Assembly (NCBI GenBank): GCA_017481395.1
Contig: JAFUPE010000078.1
Coordinates: 1-35,021, forward strand
Length of the DNA: 35,021 bases
Direction of reading: 5' to 3'
From: Ruminococcus sp.
Lineage (GTDB): Bacteria > Bacillota_A > Clostridia > Oscillospirales > Acutalibacteraceae
Shown: positions 27,127-35,021 of the stretch, piece by piece
Layout of the letters: every line of letters begins with the position of its first letter
Position numbering within the stretch: the first letter of the stretch is position 1
The notes under the pieces: generated by a model
What the model saw: the letters and a program-made list of their open reading frames with translations, nothing else
Told to the model about the DNA's origin: nothing
Database searches by the model: none
Program-made: the position numbers and the translations under genes

Positions 27127-29013
27127 ATGAATTATATCGCAGGAAAATATGACGTAGCCGTAATCGGTGCAGGCCATGCGGGCATAGAAGCCGCTTTGGC
27201 AAGTGCACGTCTTGGAGTAAAAACCATAATTTTTACGGTAAATATGGATGCTGTAGGTAACTGCCCCTGTAATCCGTCAATCGGAGGCACAGCAAAGGGG
27301 CATTTGGTACGTGAAATTGATGCTTTAGGCGGCGAAATGGGCAAAACGGCTGATGCTGCACTTTTGCAGATGCGTATGCTCAACTTAGGCAAAGGCCCTG
27401 CAGTGCATTCTTTGAGAGCTCAGATTGACCGACGAAAGTATCAGGATATTATGAAGCATAAGCTTGAGCTTACCAAAAATCTTGAGCTTCGTCAGGCAGA
27501 GATTGTAAAAATAGAAAAAACTGAAGATGGCTTTATTCTCGAGAGCCGTACTCATGCTCAGTACATAACAAAAAAGGTTATTATTGCGACGGGTACCTAT
27601 TTAGGCGGACGAATTTTTATCGGTGACGTTTCTTATGAGGGCGGTCCCGACGGAATGTTTGCTGCAACTGCGCTTACAAAAAGCCTTTTAAATATGGGAC
27701 TTCCGTTAAGACGATTTAAAACCGGAACTCCTGCACGAGTTTTGAAAAGCAGTATTGATTTTTCTGAGCTTGAGGCACAGCACGGCGATGAGCCTCCCCA
27801 GCATTTCTCCTTCGAAACTGAAGGAGAATTAGAAAATAAGGTTGTGTGCCATATAAGCTGGACTAACGAGAATACCAAAAAGGTTATTCTTGATAATATT
27901 CACCTCAGCCCTCTATATTCTGGAATGATTGAGGGTGTAGGCCCGCGTTATTGCCCAAGCTTAGAGGATAAAATCGTAAGATTTAAAGATAAAGAGAGGC
28001 ACCAGCTTTTTATTGAACCTTGCGGACTTGATACCGAGGAAATGTATCTGCAGGGTATGTCGTCTTCTTTGCCCGAAGGCGTCCAGAGTGCATTTTACAA
28101 GACAATCAAGGGTTTGGAAAATGCTGTTATAATGCGTCCTGCCTATGCTATAGAGTATGACTGCGTTGACCCTACAAGTATGGAGGCTACATTAGAATTT
28201 AAGGATATCCGCGGACTTTACGGTGCAGGTCAGTTTAATGGTTCTTCAGGCTACGAAGAAGCCGCCGCCCAAGGCTTGGTTGCAGGTATTAATGCTGCCC
28301 GAAGCGTAAAAGGCGAAAGCAAGTTTATTTTAGACCGTTCCGGCTCTTATATTGGAACTCTTATTGATGACCTTGTTACTAAGGGAAGTAATGAACCTTA
28401 TCGTATGATGACTTCAAGAAGCGAATACAGGCTTCTTTTGCGTCAGGATAATGCTGATGAGCGACTAACCCCTACAGGCTATGAAATCGGACTTATTAGT
28501 GAGAACAGATGGCAAAAATATTTAGCTAAAACCGAGGCAAAGCAAAAAGAACTTAATCGTCTTAAGTCTATGACCCTTTCCCCTACCAATGAGCTTAACA
28601 ATATACTTGTTTCACGTGAAACATCTCCTGTTTCATCAGGCGTTACTCTTTATGATTTACTAAAGAGGCCTCAGTTAAGCTACAGTGATTTAGCCGAGGT
28701 CGACAAAGAAAGACCCAAGCTGGAGCCTATTATAATTGAACAGTTGCAGACAGAAATCAAGTACGAAGGCTATATCTCAAAGCAAAAGGACCGCATAGAG
28801 CAGGTACGTAGAATGAGTGAAAAGAAATTGCCCACAGATATTGACTACCGCGAAATTTCTGGTCTTCGCCTTGAGGCTCAGGAGAAGCTTAACAAAATCA
28901 AGCCTCTAAATGTGTCACAGGCAAGCCGTATTTCGGGCGTGTCCCCTGCTGACATAAGCGTGCTTATAATTTGGCTGAGCAGCCGTAAAGGAGAAACTCA
29001 TGACAAAAACTGA
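27127..29013 (+). CDS. mnmG: tRNA uridine-5-carboxymethylaminomethyl modification enzyme MnmG (GidA)
   Basis: A 628-residue FAD-dependent partner of MnmE. The Rossmann motif is VIGAGHAGIEAALASARLG near the start. GidA signatures follow: NPSIGGTAKGHLVREIDALG, LQMRMLNLGKGPAV, and GLYGAGQFNGSSGYEEAAAQ. The ribosome binding site is weak (AGGACTTGAG), so coupling to mnmE is likely. The coding sequence contains a perfect parS site (28608-28623) encoding LVSRET. It overlaps rsmG by 14 bases. Confidence 0.98.
   Translation: MNYIAGKYDVAVIGAGHAGIEAALASARLGVKTIIFTVNMDAVGNCPCNPSIGGTAKGHLVREIDALGGEMGKTADAALLQMRMLNLGKGPAVHSLRAQIDRRKYQDIMKHKLELTKNLELRQAEIVKIEKTEDGFILESRTHAQYITKKVIIATGTYLGGRIFIGDVSYEGGPDGMFAATALTKSLLNMGLPLRRFKTGTPARVLKSSIDFSELEAQHGDEPPQHFSFETEGELENKVVCHISWTNENTKKVILDNIHLSPLYSGMIEGVGPRYCPSLEDKIVRFKDKERHQLFIEPCGLDTEEMYLQGMSSSLPEGVQSAFYKTIKGLENAVIMRPAYAIEYDCVDPTSMEATLEFKDIRGLYGAGQFNGSSGYEEAAAQGLVAGINAARSVKGESKFILDRSGSYIGTLIDDLVTKGSNEPYRMMTSRSEYRLLLRQDNADERLTPTGYEIGLISENRWQKYLAKTEAKQKELNRLKSMTLSPTNELNNILVSRETSPVSSGVTLYDLLKRPQLSYSDLAEVDKERPKLEPIIIEQLQTEIKYEGYISKQKDRIEQVRRMSEKKLPTDIDYREISGLRLEAQEKLNKIKPLNVSQASRISGVSPADISVLIIWLSSRKGETHDKN
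28608..28623. other. parS: parS centromere site inside mnmG
   Basis: A perfect 16-base palindrome TGTTTCACGTGAAACA, identical to the consensus ParB-binding site. It lies about 7.6 kb from the origin gap. Confidence 0.93.
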
Positions 29014-29719
29014 TTTTATTACTACCCTTCTTAATAAAGCCGAGGAGTTTGGCGTTCCTCTTACCGAAGAACAGGGCGAAAAGCTGTTTATTTATTTTGA
29101 GGAGCTTGTAAGGGTAAACGAATATATGAATCTTACGGCTATTACCGAGCCCGAAGAAGTAATCGTCAAGCATTTCTGCGATAGCCTTGCACTTCTGAAG
29201 TACAGCTTTATAAAGGAAAACGCAAGCCTCGCAGACATAGGTACAGGAGCAGGTTTTCCCGGTGTTGTAATTAAAATTGCAAGAGATGACATAAAGCTTA
29301 CCCTTATGGATGCTGCAGGAAAACGTATTAATTTTCTTGAAGAGCTTTGTGAAAAGCTTGATATTGATGTTGAATGTGTGCACATCAGAGCTGAGCAGGC
29401 AGGTGTTGATACCGACTACCGCGAGGAATTTGACGTTGTAACAAGCCGAGCAGTTGCCGAACTGAGGGTATTAAACGAATACTGCTTGCCTTTGGTAAAG
29501 GTAAATGGAAAGCTTGTAGCTCTTAAGGGCAAAAACGGTTGCGACGAGGTTAATCTTGCAAAATCTTCAATTTCTGTTTTAGGCGGAAAGCTTAGTAAGG
29601 TCGAGGAATATACGCTTTTTGATGCAGGCGAGCGTACAGTGGTAGAAATTAAAAAGGTAAAGAAAACATCATCCAAATATCCCCGACATAACTCACAGAT
29701 AAAATCAAAACCACTTTAA
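29000..29719 (+). CDS. rsmG: 16S rRNA (guanine527-N7)-methyltransferase RsmG (GidB)
   Basis: A 239-residue class I methyltransferase. The N-terminal helix pair leads to MNLTAITEPEEVIVKHFCDS. The AdoMet-binding loop is LADIGTGAGFPGVVIKI (about 77-93), followed by DAAGKRINFLEEL. A later VTSRAVAEL motif is typical of RsmG. It methylates G527 of 16S rRNA, and loss of the enzyme gives low-level streptomycin resistance in several bacteria. AAAGGAG precedes the ATG. It begins inside mnmG. Confidence 0.97.
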   Translation: MTKTDFITTLLNKAEEFGVPLTEEQGEKLFIYFEELVRVNEYMNLTAITEPEEVIVKHFCDSLALLKYSFIKENASLADIGTGAGFPGVVIKIARDDIKLTLMDAAGKRINFLEELCEKLDIDVECVHIRAEQAGVDTDYREEFDVVTSRAVAELRVLNEYCLPLVKVNGKLVALKGKNGCDEVNLAKSSISVLGGKLSKVEEYTLFDAGERTVVEIKKVKKTSSKYPRHNSQIKSKPL

Positions 29720-29727
29720 TAGGCTTT

Positions 29728-29765
29728 AACTCCCTTGCTTACGTAAGCAAGGGAGTTTACTTTTG
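29728..29765 (+). terminator. Intrinsic terminator after rsmG
   Basis: A perfect 30-base palindrome (29728-29757), arms AACTCCCTTGCTTAC and its complement, followed by TACTTTTG. It closes the mnmE-mnmG-rsmG unit. Confidence 0.85.
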
Positions 29766-29910
29766 CCCTGTTTCGGCATATTTTTATTTTAATTGCCTAT
29801 TTATCTTTTTAAGTACTAAAAAAATCACATAGAAAACGGCAATTTTCTTAGCTTTCGGATGATAGAATTAAATCACAGCAAAGCCGAGGGCGTTTAAAGG
29901 AGGATGAAGG

Positions 29911-30735
29911 ATGATATTTTCTAAGCTAAAAAGTGAAAACAAAGTCCTTGATATTCCTATTATCCGTATTCGCCCTAATAAAACCCAACCTCGTAAAAAC
30001 TTCGACGAAGACGAGCTTTTGAGTTTGGCTCAGTCAATTACTGCTAACGGAATTTTACAGCCCCTTACAGTTCGCAAGCTAAATGAGACTGAATACGAGC
30101 TGATTGCAGGCGAACGGCGGTTAAGAGCTTCGGTTCTTGCAGGTCTTTCTACTGTGCCCTGCGTGCTTATAAAATGTTCAGACAAAGAGTCAGCGGTTTT
30201 TGCGTTAATCGAAAATCTGCAACGTTCTGACTTAAATATGTTTGAAGAGGCGCGAGGAATCAGCCGACTAATCAGAAAGTTTGATATTACGCAAGAAGAA
30301 GCCGCCCTTAAGCTTGGCAAAAAACAAAGCACAATTGCAAATAAGCTCAGGCTTTTGAAGCTTTCTTTAGAAGAGCAGGACTGGATTTCTCAGGCGGGGC
30401 TTTCTGAAAGGCACGCAAGAGCACTTTTACGAATTGAGGATGAGGAGCTTAGAAAGAAAACCCTAAGCCATGTTATAAGCAGCGGTTTAAGTGCCGCAGA
30501 CACCGAAAATTTCATTTCTGAATTTCTTCACCGTAACACTCTGCCCGATAAAAAACAGGACAGAAAGTTTATTGTAAAGGATTTGAGAATATTTGTTAAC
30601 ACTATTAATAAAGCAGTTGATACTATGAGGCTTTCGGGTATTAATGCCATTGCCAAGCGAACAGAAAGTGACGAGTATATCGAGTACACTGTAAAAATCC
30701 CTAAATCTGAAGCAATATCGGGTAAAACCGCCTGA
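29911..30735 (+). CDS. noc: Nucleoid occlusion protein Noc (ParB-family)
   Basis: A 274-residue ParB-family CTPase. It has a short amphipathic N-terminus (MIFSKLK), the ParB core with GERRLR (68-73) and ENLQRS (101-106), and a helix-turn-helix ending KKQSTIANKLRLLKL. The C-terminal part resembles Noc (NTINKAVDTMRLSG, YTVKIPK). The four residues reported to separate Noc from ParB DNA specificity are Q139, K145, K150 and R167, with the same spacing as the published positions and all of the Noc type. Noc binds its sites, spreads with CTP and tethers the chromosome to the membrane to block division over DNA. It lies after rsmG, as in B. subtilis. AAAGGAGGA precedes the ATG. I found no perfect ATTTCCCGGGAAAT site in the window. 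Confidence 0.88.
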   Translation: MIFSKLKSENKVLDIPIIRIRPNKTQPRKNFDEDELLSLAQSITANGILQPLTVRKLNETEYELIAGERRLRASVLAGLSTVPCVLIKCSDKESAVFALIENLQRSDLNMFEEARGISRLIRKFDITQEEAALKLGKKQSTIANKLRLLKLSLEEQDWISQAGLSERHARALLRIEDEELRKKTLSHVISSGLSAADTENFISEFLHRNTLPDKKQDRKFIVKDLRIFVNTINKAVDTMRLSGINAIAKRTESDEYIEYTVKIPKSEAISGKTA

Positions 30736-30768
30736 AAAGGTGAGTTTACATATATATCATTTTTATGA

Positions 30769-30887
30769 AAGGAAGTTGAGAAAAAGCTTTCCCCTCGGAT
30801 GCGAAAGCATCCGCCACTCATACCCATTTCCTTATCTGAACCCCTTTGTCAGAAGCCGCACAGCCTTGCCACCGCTGTGTGGCTTTT
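30769..30887 (+). ncRNA. Candidate structured RNA downstream of noc (unassigned)
   Basis: Three consecutive helices fill this stretch. (1) AAGGAA (30769-30774) pairs with TTCCTT (30828-30833), inside which TGAG/CTCA and an apical 7-bp stem CGGATGC/GCATCCG capped by the GNRA tetraloop GAAA (30796-30813) form. (2) TCTGA (30835-30839) pairs with TCAGA (30849-30853). (3) A GC-rich terminator stem follows (30854-30884). This fits a short terminated transcript or a processed 3' end of noc. I do not match it to a known RNA family, and no clear promoter is seen. Confidence 0.45.
30854..30887 (+). terminator. Intrinsic terminator downstream of noc
   Basis: AGCCGCACAGC (30854-30864) pairs with GCTGTGTGGCT (30874-30884, one G-U) around a 9-base loop, followed by TTTT. 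Confidence 0.75.
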
Positions 30888-30968
30888 GGCATTGTGCACT
30901 TATTTTAAGACAGCGTAGGCGAGAGAAGCATATCATAATGTCAAGTAGATTAATATACTATTAAATCA

Positions 30969-31106
30969 TGCCTCGTTGCTTACTGCTTGTCCTTCGAGTT
31001 TTTATCGCACTCCTGCAATTTACCTATGTGCGACTGCAAAACAGTCCCACATTGTTCGGTAAATTACAGCTCGTGCTTAAAAATCGAAAGGCAGTAAGCC
31101 TCGGCA
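30969..31106. repeat. Long imperfect inverted repeat between noc and parA
   Basis: GCTTACTGC (30978-30986) pairs with GCAGTAAGC (31091-31099). Moving inward, TTCGA..TTTTTA pairs with TAAAAATCGAA, GCAATTTACC with GGTAAATTAC, and ATGTGCGACTG with CAGTCCCACAT around a CAAAA loop. Outer TGCC/GGCA bases extend it. The whole forms a nearly continuous hairpin of about 130 nt. No coding potential is seen. It ends 9 bases before parS. Confidence 0.65.
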
Positions 31107-31114
31107 CACTATTG

Positions 31115-31130
31115 TGTTTCACGTGAAACA
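31115..31130. other. parS: parS centromere site upstream of parA
   Basis: A perfect TGTTTCACGTGAAACA palindrome 130 bases upstream of the parA start. ParB bound here seeds the partition complex and could also affect parAB transcription. Confidence 0.95.
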
Positions 31131-31261
31131 ATATTATTAAACATATCAAAAAATTTCAAAAATTACTCTTTTCCTCTTTAATTTTGCCTTTATATATGGT
31201 AGAATAAAGCTTATTAGGACTAAAATGTATAATAAGGATTAATTTGAAAGGTGATATAGCT

Positions 31262-32026
31262 TTGGCAAAGGTAATTGCAGTATCCAATCAAAAAGGCGGA
31301 GTAGGAAAAACCACCTCTGCCGTTAACCTTGCCGCGGTATTCGGTACATTGGGAAAACGCGTGCTTCTTGTTGACACTGACCCTCAGGGCAACGCAACAA
31401 GCGGTGTAGGCATTGACAGGCGAAAAACCGCAGGCTCTTCGTACAATATTATAGTAGACGGCAAATCTGCTTCAGAATGTATTATTAAAACCGAATTTCA
31501 GAATCTGCACGTTATTCCATCAAGCCTTGACTTAGCGGCGGCAGAGCTTGAAATTGTAGACAGAAACCACCGAGAGGCTCTGCTAAAGGCGGCGTTGGCT
31601 CCTGTTAAAGGCGATTATGACTATATTTTCATAGACTGTCCCCCATCCTTGGGACTTATTACTACCAACGCACTTTGTGCCGCCGATACGGTTTTGCTTC
31701 CGATTCAGTGCGAATATTACGCGTTAGAGGGTCTTTCTCAGCTGATGAATTCCGTAAGACGTATAAAACGTATGTATAACCCCCGCCTCGATATTGAGGG
31801 TGTTGTGCTTACAATGTATGACGGCAGGCTTAATCTTACTCAGCAGGTTGTTGCTGAGGTTAAAAAGTATTTTCCTAAGAAGGTTTACTCGACACCTATT
31901 CCCCGAGGTGTAAGAATTTCAGAGGCTCCAAGCTACGGTATGCCTGTAATTTATTACGACAAAAGCTGTAAAGGCAGCGAGGCTTACACCGCCTTGGGTA
32001 AGGAAATTCTGAGGAAGGAGAAGTAA
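31262..32026 (+). CDS. parA: Chromosome partitioning ATPase ParA (Soj)
   Basis: A 254-residue deviant Walker ATPase: KGGVGKTT (11-18), [11 protein letters not shown] (about 39-49) and the Walker B region [12 protein letters not shown]. It acts with ParB-parS in origin segregation, and in B. subtilis also controls DnaA activity. The open frame extends to a TTG at 31244, but the TTG at 31262 lies 8 bases after AAAGGTG and gives the normal N-terminus [13 protein letters not shown]. The start is thus a non-ATG codon. parB begins one base after its stop codon. Confidence 0.95.
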   Translation: MAKVIAVSNQKGGVGKTTSAVNLAAVFGTLGKRVLLVDTDPQGNATSGVGIDRRKTAGSSYNIIVDGKSASECIIKTEFQNLHVIPSSLDLAAAELEIVDRNHREALLKAALAPVKGDYDYIFIDCPPSLGLITTNALCAADTVLLPIQCEYYALEGLSQLMNSVRRIKRMYNPRLDIEGVVLTMYDGRLNLTQQVVAEVKKYFPKKVYSTPIPRGVRISEAPSYGMPVIYYDKSCKGSEAYTALGKEILRKEK

Positions 32027-32027
32027 A

Positions 32028-32897
32028 ATGGCAAAGAAAAAATCAGGTCTTGGCAAGGGTATTGATGCTATTTTTATGGAAAACGAAACCGAAAGCCGCG
32101 ATTCGGTGGTGGTTTTAGGTATCGATGAAATTACTCCTAACCGCAGTCAGCCCAGAACCGAATTTGACCCCGAGGCTCTTGCTGAGCTTACTGAAAGTAT
32201 ACGTGTTCATGGTGTTTTGCAGCCAATTTTAGTTCGTCCGTTTATTGCAGGCGGGTATCAGATTGTAGCAGGCGAAAGACGTTACAGAGCTTCCCTGCAG
32301 GCGGGGCTTTCCGAAATTCCTGTAATTATCCGTGAGCTCGACGATAAGGAGACAATGGAAATCGCTCTTATCGAGAATTTGCAGAGAAAAGACCTGACCC
32401 CCGTAGAAGAGGCTTTGGGTTACGATTCTTTGATGAAAAATCATGACTTTACTCAGGAGCAGGTTGCAGAATCCGTGGGCAAGTCTCGCTCTGCTGTTGC
32501 AAATTCCTTAAGGCTTTTGTCGCTTCCCAAACCTGTTCTTGATTTAATGAGCGACGGCAAGCTTAGTGCAGGACACGCACGTGCTTTGGTCAGCATTGAA
32601 GACGAAGAGACGGCAATAAAAATTGCCAATGAAATTGTTGATAATGGATTGTCGGTGCGTGCCGCCGAGTCTATGGCTAAAAATTCTGTCAAGAAAAAGG
32701 CAGTAAAGCCCAACGACGGCAGAAAAGCCAAAAAGCCAACATATTTTGCAGAGGTTGAAATGGCGTTAAGCGAAAATATGGGCAGACGTGTTACCGTTAC
32801 AGCCGCTAAAAACGGCACAGGCGGTACACTTTCCATAGATTTTTACTCTGATGAAGAGCTTAAAGCAATTGCAAACCGAATAGCAGAGTTAGAATAA
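32028..32897 (+). CDS. parB: Chromosome partitioning protein ParB (Spo0J)
   Basis: A 289-residue centromere-binding CTPase clamp. The N-terminal KKKSGLGKGIDAIF contains the short motif that stimulates ParA ATPase. GERRYR and ENLQRKDLTPVEEA form the CTP/ParB core. The helix-turn-helix ends GKSRSAVANSLRLLSLP. At the four specificity positions it has R154, S160, S165 and G182, of the ParB rather than the Noc kind. A C-terminal dimerisation domain follows. AAGGAG precedes the ATG. Unlike B. subtilis, no parS lies inside the gene. Confidence 0.97.
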   Translation: MAKKKSGLGKGIDAIFMENETESRDSVVVLGIDEITPNRSQPRTEFDPEALAELTESIRVHGVLQPILVRPFIAGGYQIVAGERRYRASLQAGLSEIPVIIRELDDKETMEIALIENLQRKDLTPVEEALGYDSLMKNHDFTQEQVAESVGKSRSAVANSLRLLSLPKPVLDLMSDGKLSAGHARALVSIEDEETAIKIANEIVDNGLSVRAAESMAKNSVKKKAVKPNDGRKAKKPTYFAEVEMALSENMGRRVTVTAAKNGTGGTLSIDFYSDEELKAIANRIAELE

Positions 32898-33001
32898 ATA
32901 TAAGTCGACTATAGTTATTATTAATTGAAATGTTTTTAAAGCAGGGCGTTTTGTGAACAGTTCCTACAATAAATATGTATGTAGTACAGGAGGACATAAA
33001 A

Positions 33002-34291
33002 ATGATTGACATTAAGTTTTTAAGAGAAAACCCTGAGGCAGTAAAGGAAAATATCCGCAAAAAGTTTCAGGATAATAAATTACCCCTCGTGGACGAGGTA
33101 ATCGAGCTTGATAAGCAGAGCCGAGCCGCAAAGGGCGAGGCCGACGCACTTCGTGCTGAGCGTAACAAATACTCAAAGCAGATTGGCGCCTTAATGGGAC
33201 AAGGCAAAAGGGACGAAGCCGAGGCTATGAAAAAGCTTGTTACCGAAAAGGGCGACGAGCTTGCGGCTTTAGAGAAAAAGGAAGCAGAGCTTTCTGAACG
33301 CGTTAAGACAATAATGATGACAATCCCCAACATTATTGACCCCTCTGTTCCTATTGGTAAAGATGACAGCGAAAATGTTGAAGTAAAACGTTACGGCGAG
33401 CCCGTCACACCCGATTTTGAGGTTCCTTATCATACCGAGATTATGGAGCGTTTCTGCGGCATTGACCTTGATGCAGCCAGAAAGGTTGCAGGTAACGGCT
33501 TTTATTACCTTATGGGTGACATTGCAAGACTTCACTCAGCAGTTATCTCTTACGCAAGAGATTTTATGATTGACCGCGGTTTTACTTACTGTGTGCCTCC
33601 CTTTATGATTCGTGCAGAGGTTGTAACAGGTGTTATGAGCTTTGCCGAAATGGATGCTATGATGTATAAAATTGAGGGCGAAGACCTTTATCTTATCGGA
33701 ACAAGTGAGCATTCCATGATTGGTAAGTTTATCGACACAATCACCCCCGAAAAAGAGCTTCCCTACACATTAACAAGCTACAGCCCTTGTTTCAGAAAAG
33801 AAAAAGGTGCTCATGGTATTGAGGAGCGTGGCGTTTACCGTATTCACCAGTTTGAAAAGCAGGAAATGATTGTTGTTTGTAAGCCTGAGGAAAGCCCCAA
33901 GTATTTTGATGTACTCTGGCAGAACACAGTTGACCTTTTCAGAAGCCTTGATATTCCCGTTCGTACTCTTGAGTGCTGCTCAGGCGACCTTGCAGACCTT
34001 AAGGTTAAATCTGTTGACGTTGAGGCTTGGTCTCCCAGACAGCAGAAATATTTCGAGGTAGGCTCTTGCTCAAACCTTGGCGATGCTCAGGCAAGACGAC
34101 TTAAGATTCGCGTAAATGGCGAGGACGGTAGTAAGTACTTTGCCCATACTCTTAATAACACCGTAGTTGCTCCTCCCAGAATGCTTATCGCATTTTTAGA
34201 GAACAACTTAAACGCAGACGGTTCTGTTAATATTCCCGTTGCACTCAGACCCTACATGGGTGGTAAGGAAATCCTTACTCCAGTAAAATAA
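33002..34291 (+). CDS. serS: Seryl-tRNA synthetase
   Basis: A 429-residue class II synthetase that charges tRNA-Ser. The N-terminal coiled-coil arm (about 25-105) binds the long variable arm of the tRNA. The catalytic core shows LIGTSEHSMIGKF, YSPCFRKEKGAHGIEERG (motif 2) and HTLNNTVVAPPRMLIAFLEN (motif 3). Motif 2 contains FRKE-GAHG, as in the archaeal-like bacterial subgroup, rather than the FRSEAGSAG form of E. coli and B. subtilis. ATG 33002 is chosen over an upstream in-frame ATG because AGGAGGA is correctly spaced. No T-box leader is seen in the 104-base upstream gap. Confidence 0.96.
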   Translation: MIDIKFLRENPEAVKENIRKKFQDNKLPLVDEVIELDKQSRAAKGEADALRAERNKYSKQIGALMGQGKRDEAEAMKKLVTEKGDELAALEKKEAELSERVKTIMMTIPNIIDPSVPIGKDDSENVEVKRYGEPVTPDFEVPYHTEIMERFCGIDLDAARKVAGNGFYYLMGDIARLHSAVISYARDFMIDRGFTYCVPPFMIRAEVVTGVMSFAEMDAMMYKIEGEDLYLIGTSEHSMIGKFIDTITPEKELPYTLTSYSPCFRKEKGAHGIEERGVYRIHQFEKQEMIVVCKPEESPKYFDVLWQNTVDLFRSLDIPVRTLECCSGDLADLKVKSVDVEAWSPRQQKYFEVGSCSNLGDAQARRLKIRVNGEDGSKYFAHTLNNTVVAPPRMLIAFLENNLNADGSVNIPVALRPYMGGKEILTPVK

Positions 34292-34315
34292 ATATAAAAA
34301 TAGGAGGAAATTAAA

Positions 34316-35021
34316 ATGAAAGCAATGAAAAAAGTTCTTGCAGTTGTGCTTTGCCTTTTGATGGTTCTTTCCATGGGCGTTTTTGCTACATCTGCAGCAG
34401 ACACAGACAATCAGGTAATCTATTTTGAGGTTCCCACAGGCGAAGGTATGCTTAACTGGGACGGTGCTAAGATTTACTGCCACATCTGGGCATACGGCGG
34501 CGACTCCTTTGCACAGTGGCAGAGCAAGAAAGAAGCTTGCGTTAAGACCGACGTTGAAGGCCTTTGGATGTACGACATCACAGGAAAAGGTTTTGCTATG
34601 GAAGAGGGCGTAACCTACGCAGTTATCTTCTCTGAGGGCAACAACCAGACATACGATACACTCTTTGATACAACTTGCCTTGGCGACACACTTTACTGCA
34701 AGGGCGAAGAGTCCATTATCGAAAATCCTTCCGACAGCTCCAAGCAGGCTCTTGCCGCTTACTGGAAGAATGCTGACCCCACAGTTTACGGTCCTTTGCG
34801 TCAGCTTACAAGCCTTGGTAACGTTGTAGGCGAGTGCTTTGCACCCGGTGCAGATGCAGAAAGCCTTTATGTTGAGTTTATTACAACTAAGCTTGAAACA
34901 ACTTTACAGTATGTTACAATGACTCAGGAAGAGCTTCTTGCACATGCATCTTCCGAGCTTGGTATTTCTGCAGACAGAGCTTATGAATTAGAGCTTGAAG
35001 CAGGCCTTCATACTCCCTTTA
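34316..35021 (+). CDS. Secreted protein, N-terminal part (runs off the right edge)
   Basis: The first 235 codons are present, with AGGAGGAAATTAAA before the ATG. The signal peptide is KKVLAVVLCLLMVLSMGVFA, with cleavage likely after A-T-S-A-A (about residue 27). The mature part begins with a beta-rich, aromatic module of about 110 residues (VIYFEVPTGEGMLNWDGAKI, IWAYGGDSFAQWQSKKEAC, GLWMYDITGKG). This resembles the starch-binding-like modules of secreted clostridial proteins. It is followed by a helical/polar segment with cysteine residues. I cannot name a family. The gene lies 24 bases after serS with no terminator visible between them. Confidence 0.75.
   Translation, partial: MKAMKKVLAVVLCLLMVLSMGVFATSAADTDNQVIYFEVPTGEGMLNWDGAKIYCHIWAYGGDSFAQWQSKKEACVKTDVEGLWMYDITGKGFAMEEGVTYAVIFSEGNNQTYDTLFDTTCLGDTLYCKGEESIIENPSDSSKQALAAYWKNADPTVYGPLRQLTSLGNVVGECFAPGADAESLYVEFITTKLETTLQYVTMTQEELLAHASSELGISADRAYELELEAGLHTPF

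Noticed and set aside
30740..30964. GTG-started open frame of 74 codons after noc
   Set aside because: It runs straight through the structured-RNA helices and the terminator, has an implausible composition and no homology that I recognise.
32898..33001. T-box riboswitch upstream of serS
   Set aside because: The gap is only 104 bases and has no T-box sequence, specifier stem or terminator. A T-box leader needs more.

Overview
This window is the chromosomal origin region of an anaerobic, low-to-moderate GC Firmicute. It is most likely a Clostridia member of the Oscillospiraceae/Ruminococcaceae type. The pointers are the canonical gene block around dnaA, a pyruvate:ferredoxin oxidoreductase at the left edge, the sporulation gene spoVAD, a Noc/ParB pair and strong AGGAGG-type ribosome binding sites. 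The family-level placement is inference from gene content, not from a search.

Layout. Replication should start near 20.9-21.3 kb, between dnaA and dnaN. Left of it, on the minus strand, runs dnaA > dnaN > yaaA (S4) > recF > remB > zinc-ribbon membrane protein > gyrB > gyrA, closed by a terminator at 12.8 kb. Next come two PH-domain membrane proteins (ydbS/ydbT type), then a plus-strand spoVAD and a small lipoprotein. After these lie an 88-residue membrane protein and a DUF6512 protein. A tight four-gene operon follows: rlmB > degenerate P-type ATPase-like protein > rpe > PAP2 phosphatase. The left end holds a repeat-rich helical protein, a CpXC protein, a maltose/galactoside-type acetyltransferase, a CorC-type CBS protein and the start of the pyruvate oxidoreductase. 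Right of the origin, on the plus strand, runs rpmH > rnpA > yidD > yidC > jag/khpB, then mnmE > mnmG > rsmG, then noc, a 0.5-kb non-coding interval with a parS site, then parA > parB, serS and the start of a secreted protein. Nearly all genes point away from the origin. Only the CBS protein, the helical protein, spoVAD and the lipoprotein face the fork.

How they work together. DnaA, a five-unit TAG repeat and an AT-rich tandem repeat form a recognisable basal unwinding system. DnaN, RecF and gyrase support the fork. ParA/ParB and two perfect parS sites handle origin segregation, and Noc couples the nucleoid to division. RnpA, YidD, YidC and KhpB form the usual tRNA-processing and membrane-insertion block. 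MnmE/MnmG/RsmG modify tRNA and 16S rRNA.

The most notable features are these: an in-frame TAA that splits gyrA just after the catalytic tyrosine region; a P-type ATPase-like protein that has lost every catalytic motif; an array of perfect hairpins separated by TTTCAT that runs into the end of dnaA; and a non-coding interval between noc and parA with a multi-hairpin candidate RNA, a 130-nt imperfect hairpin and parS.
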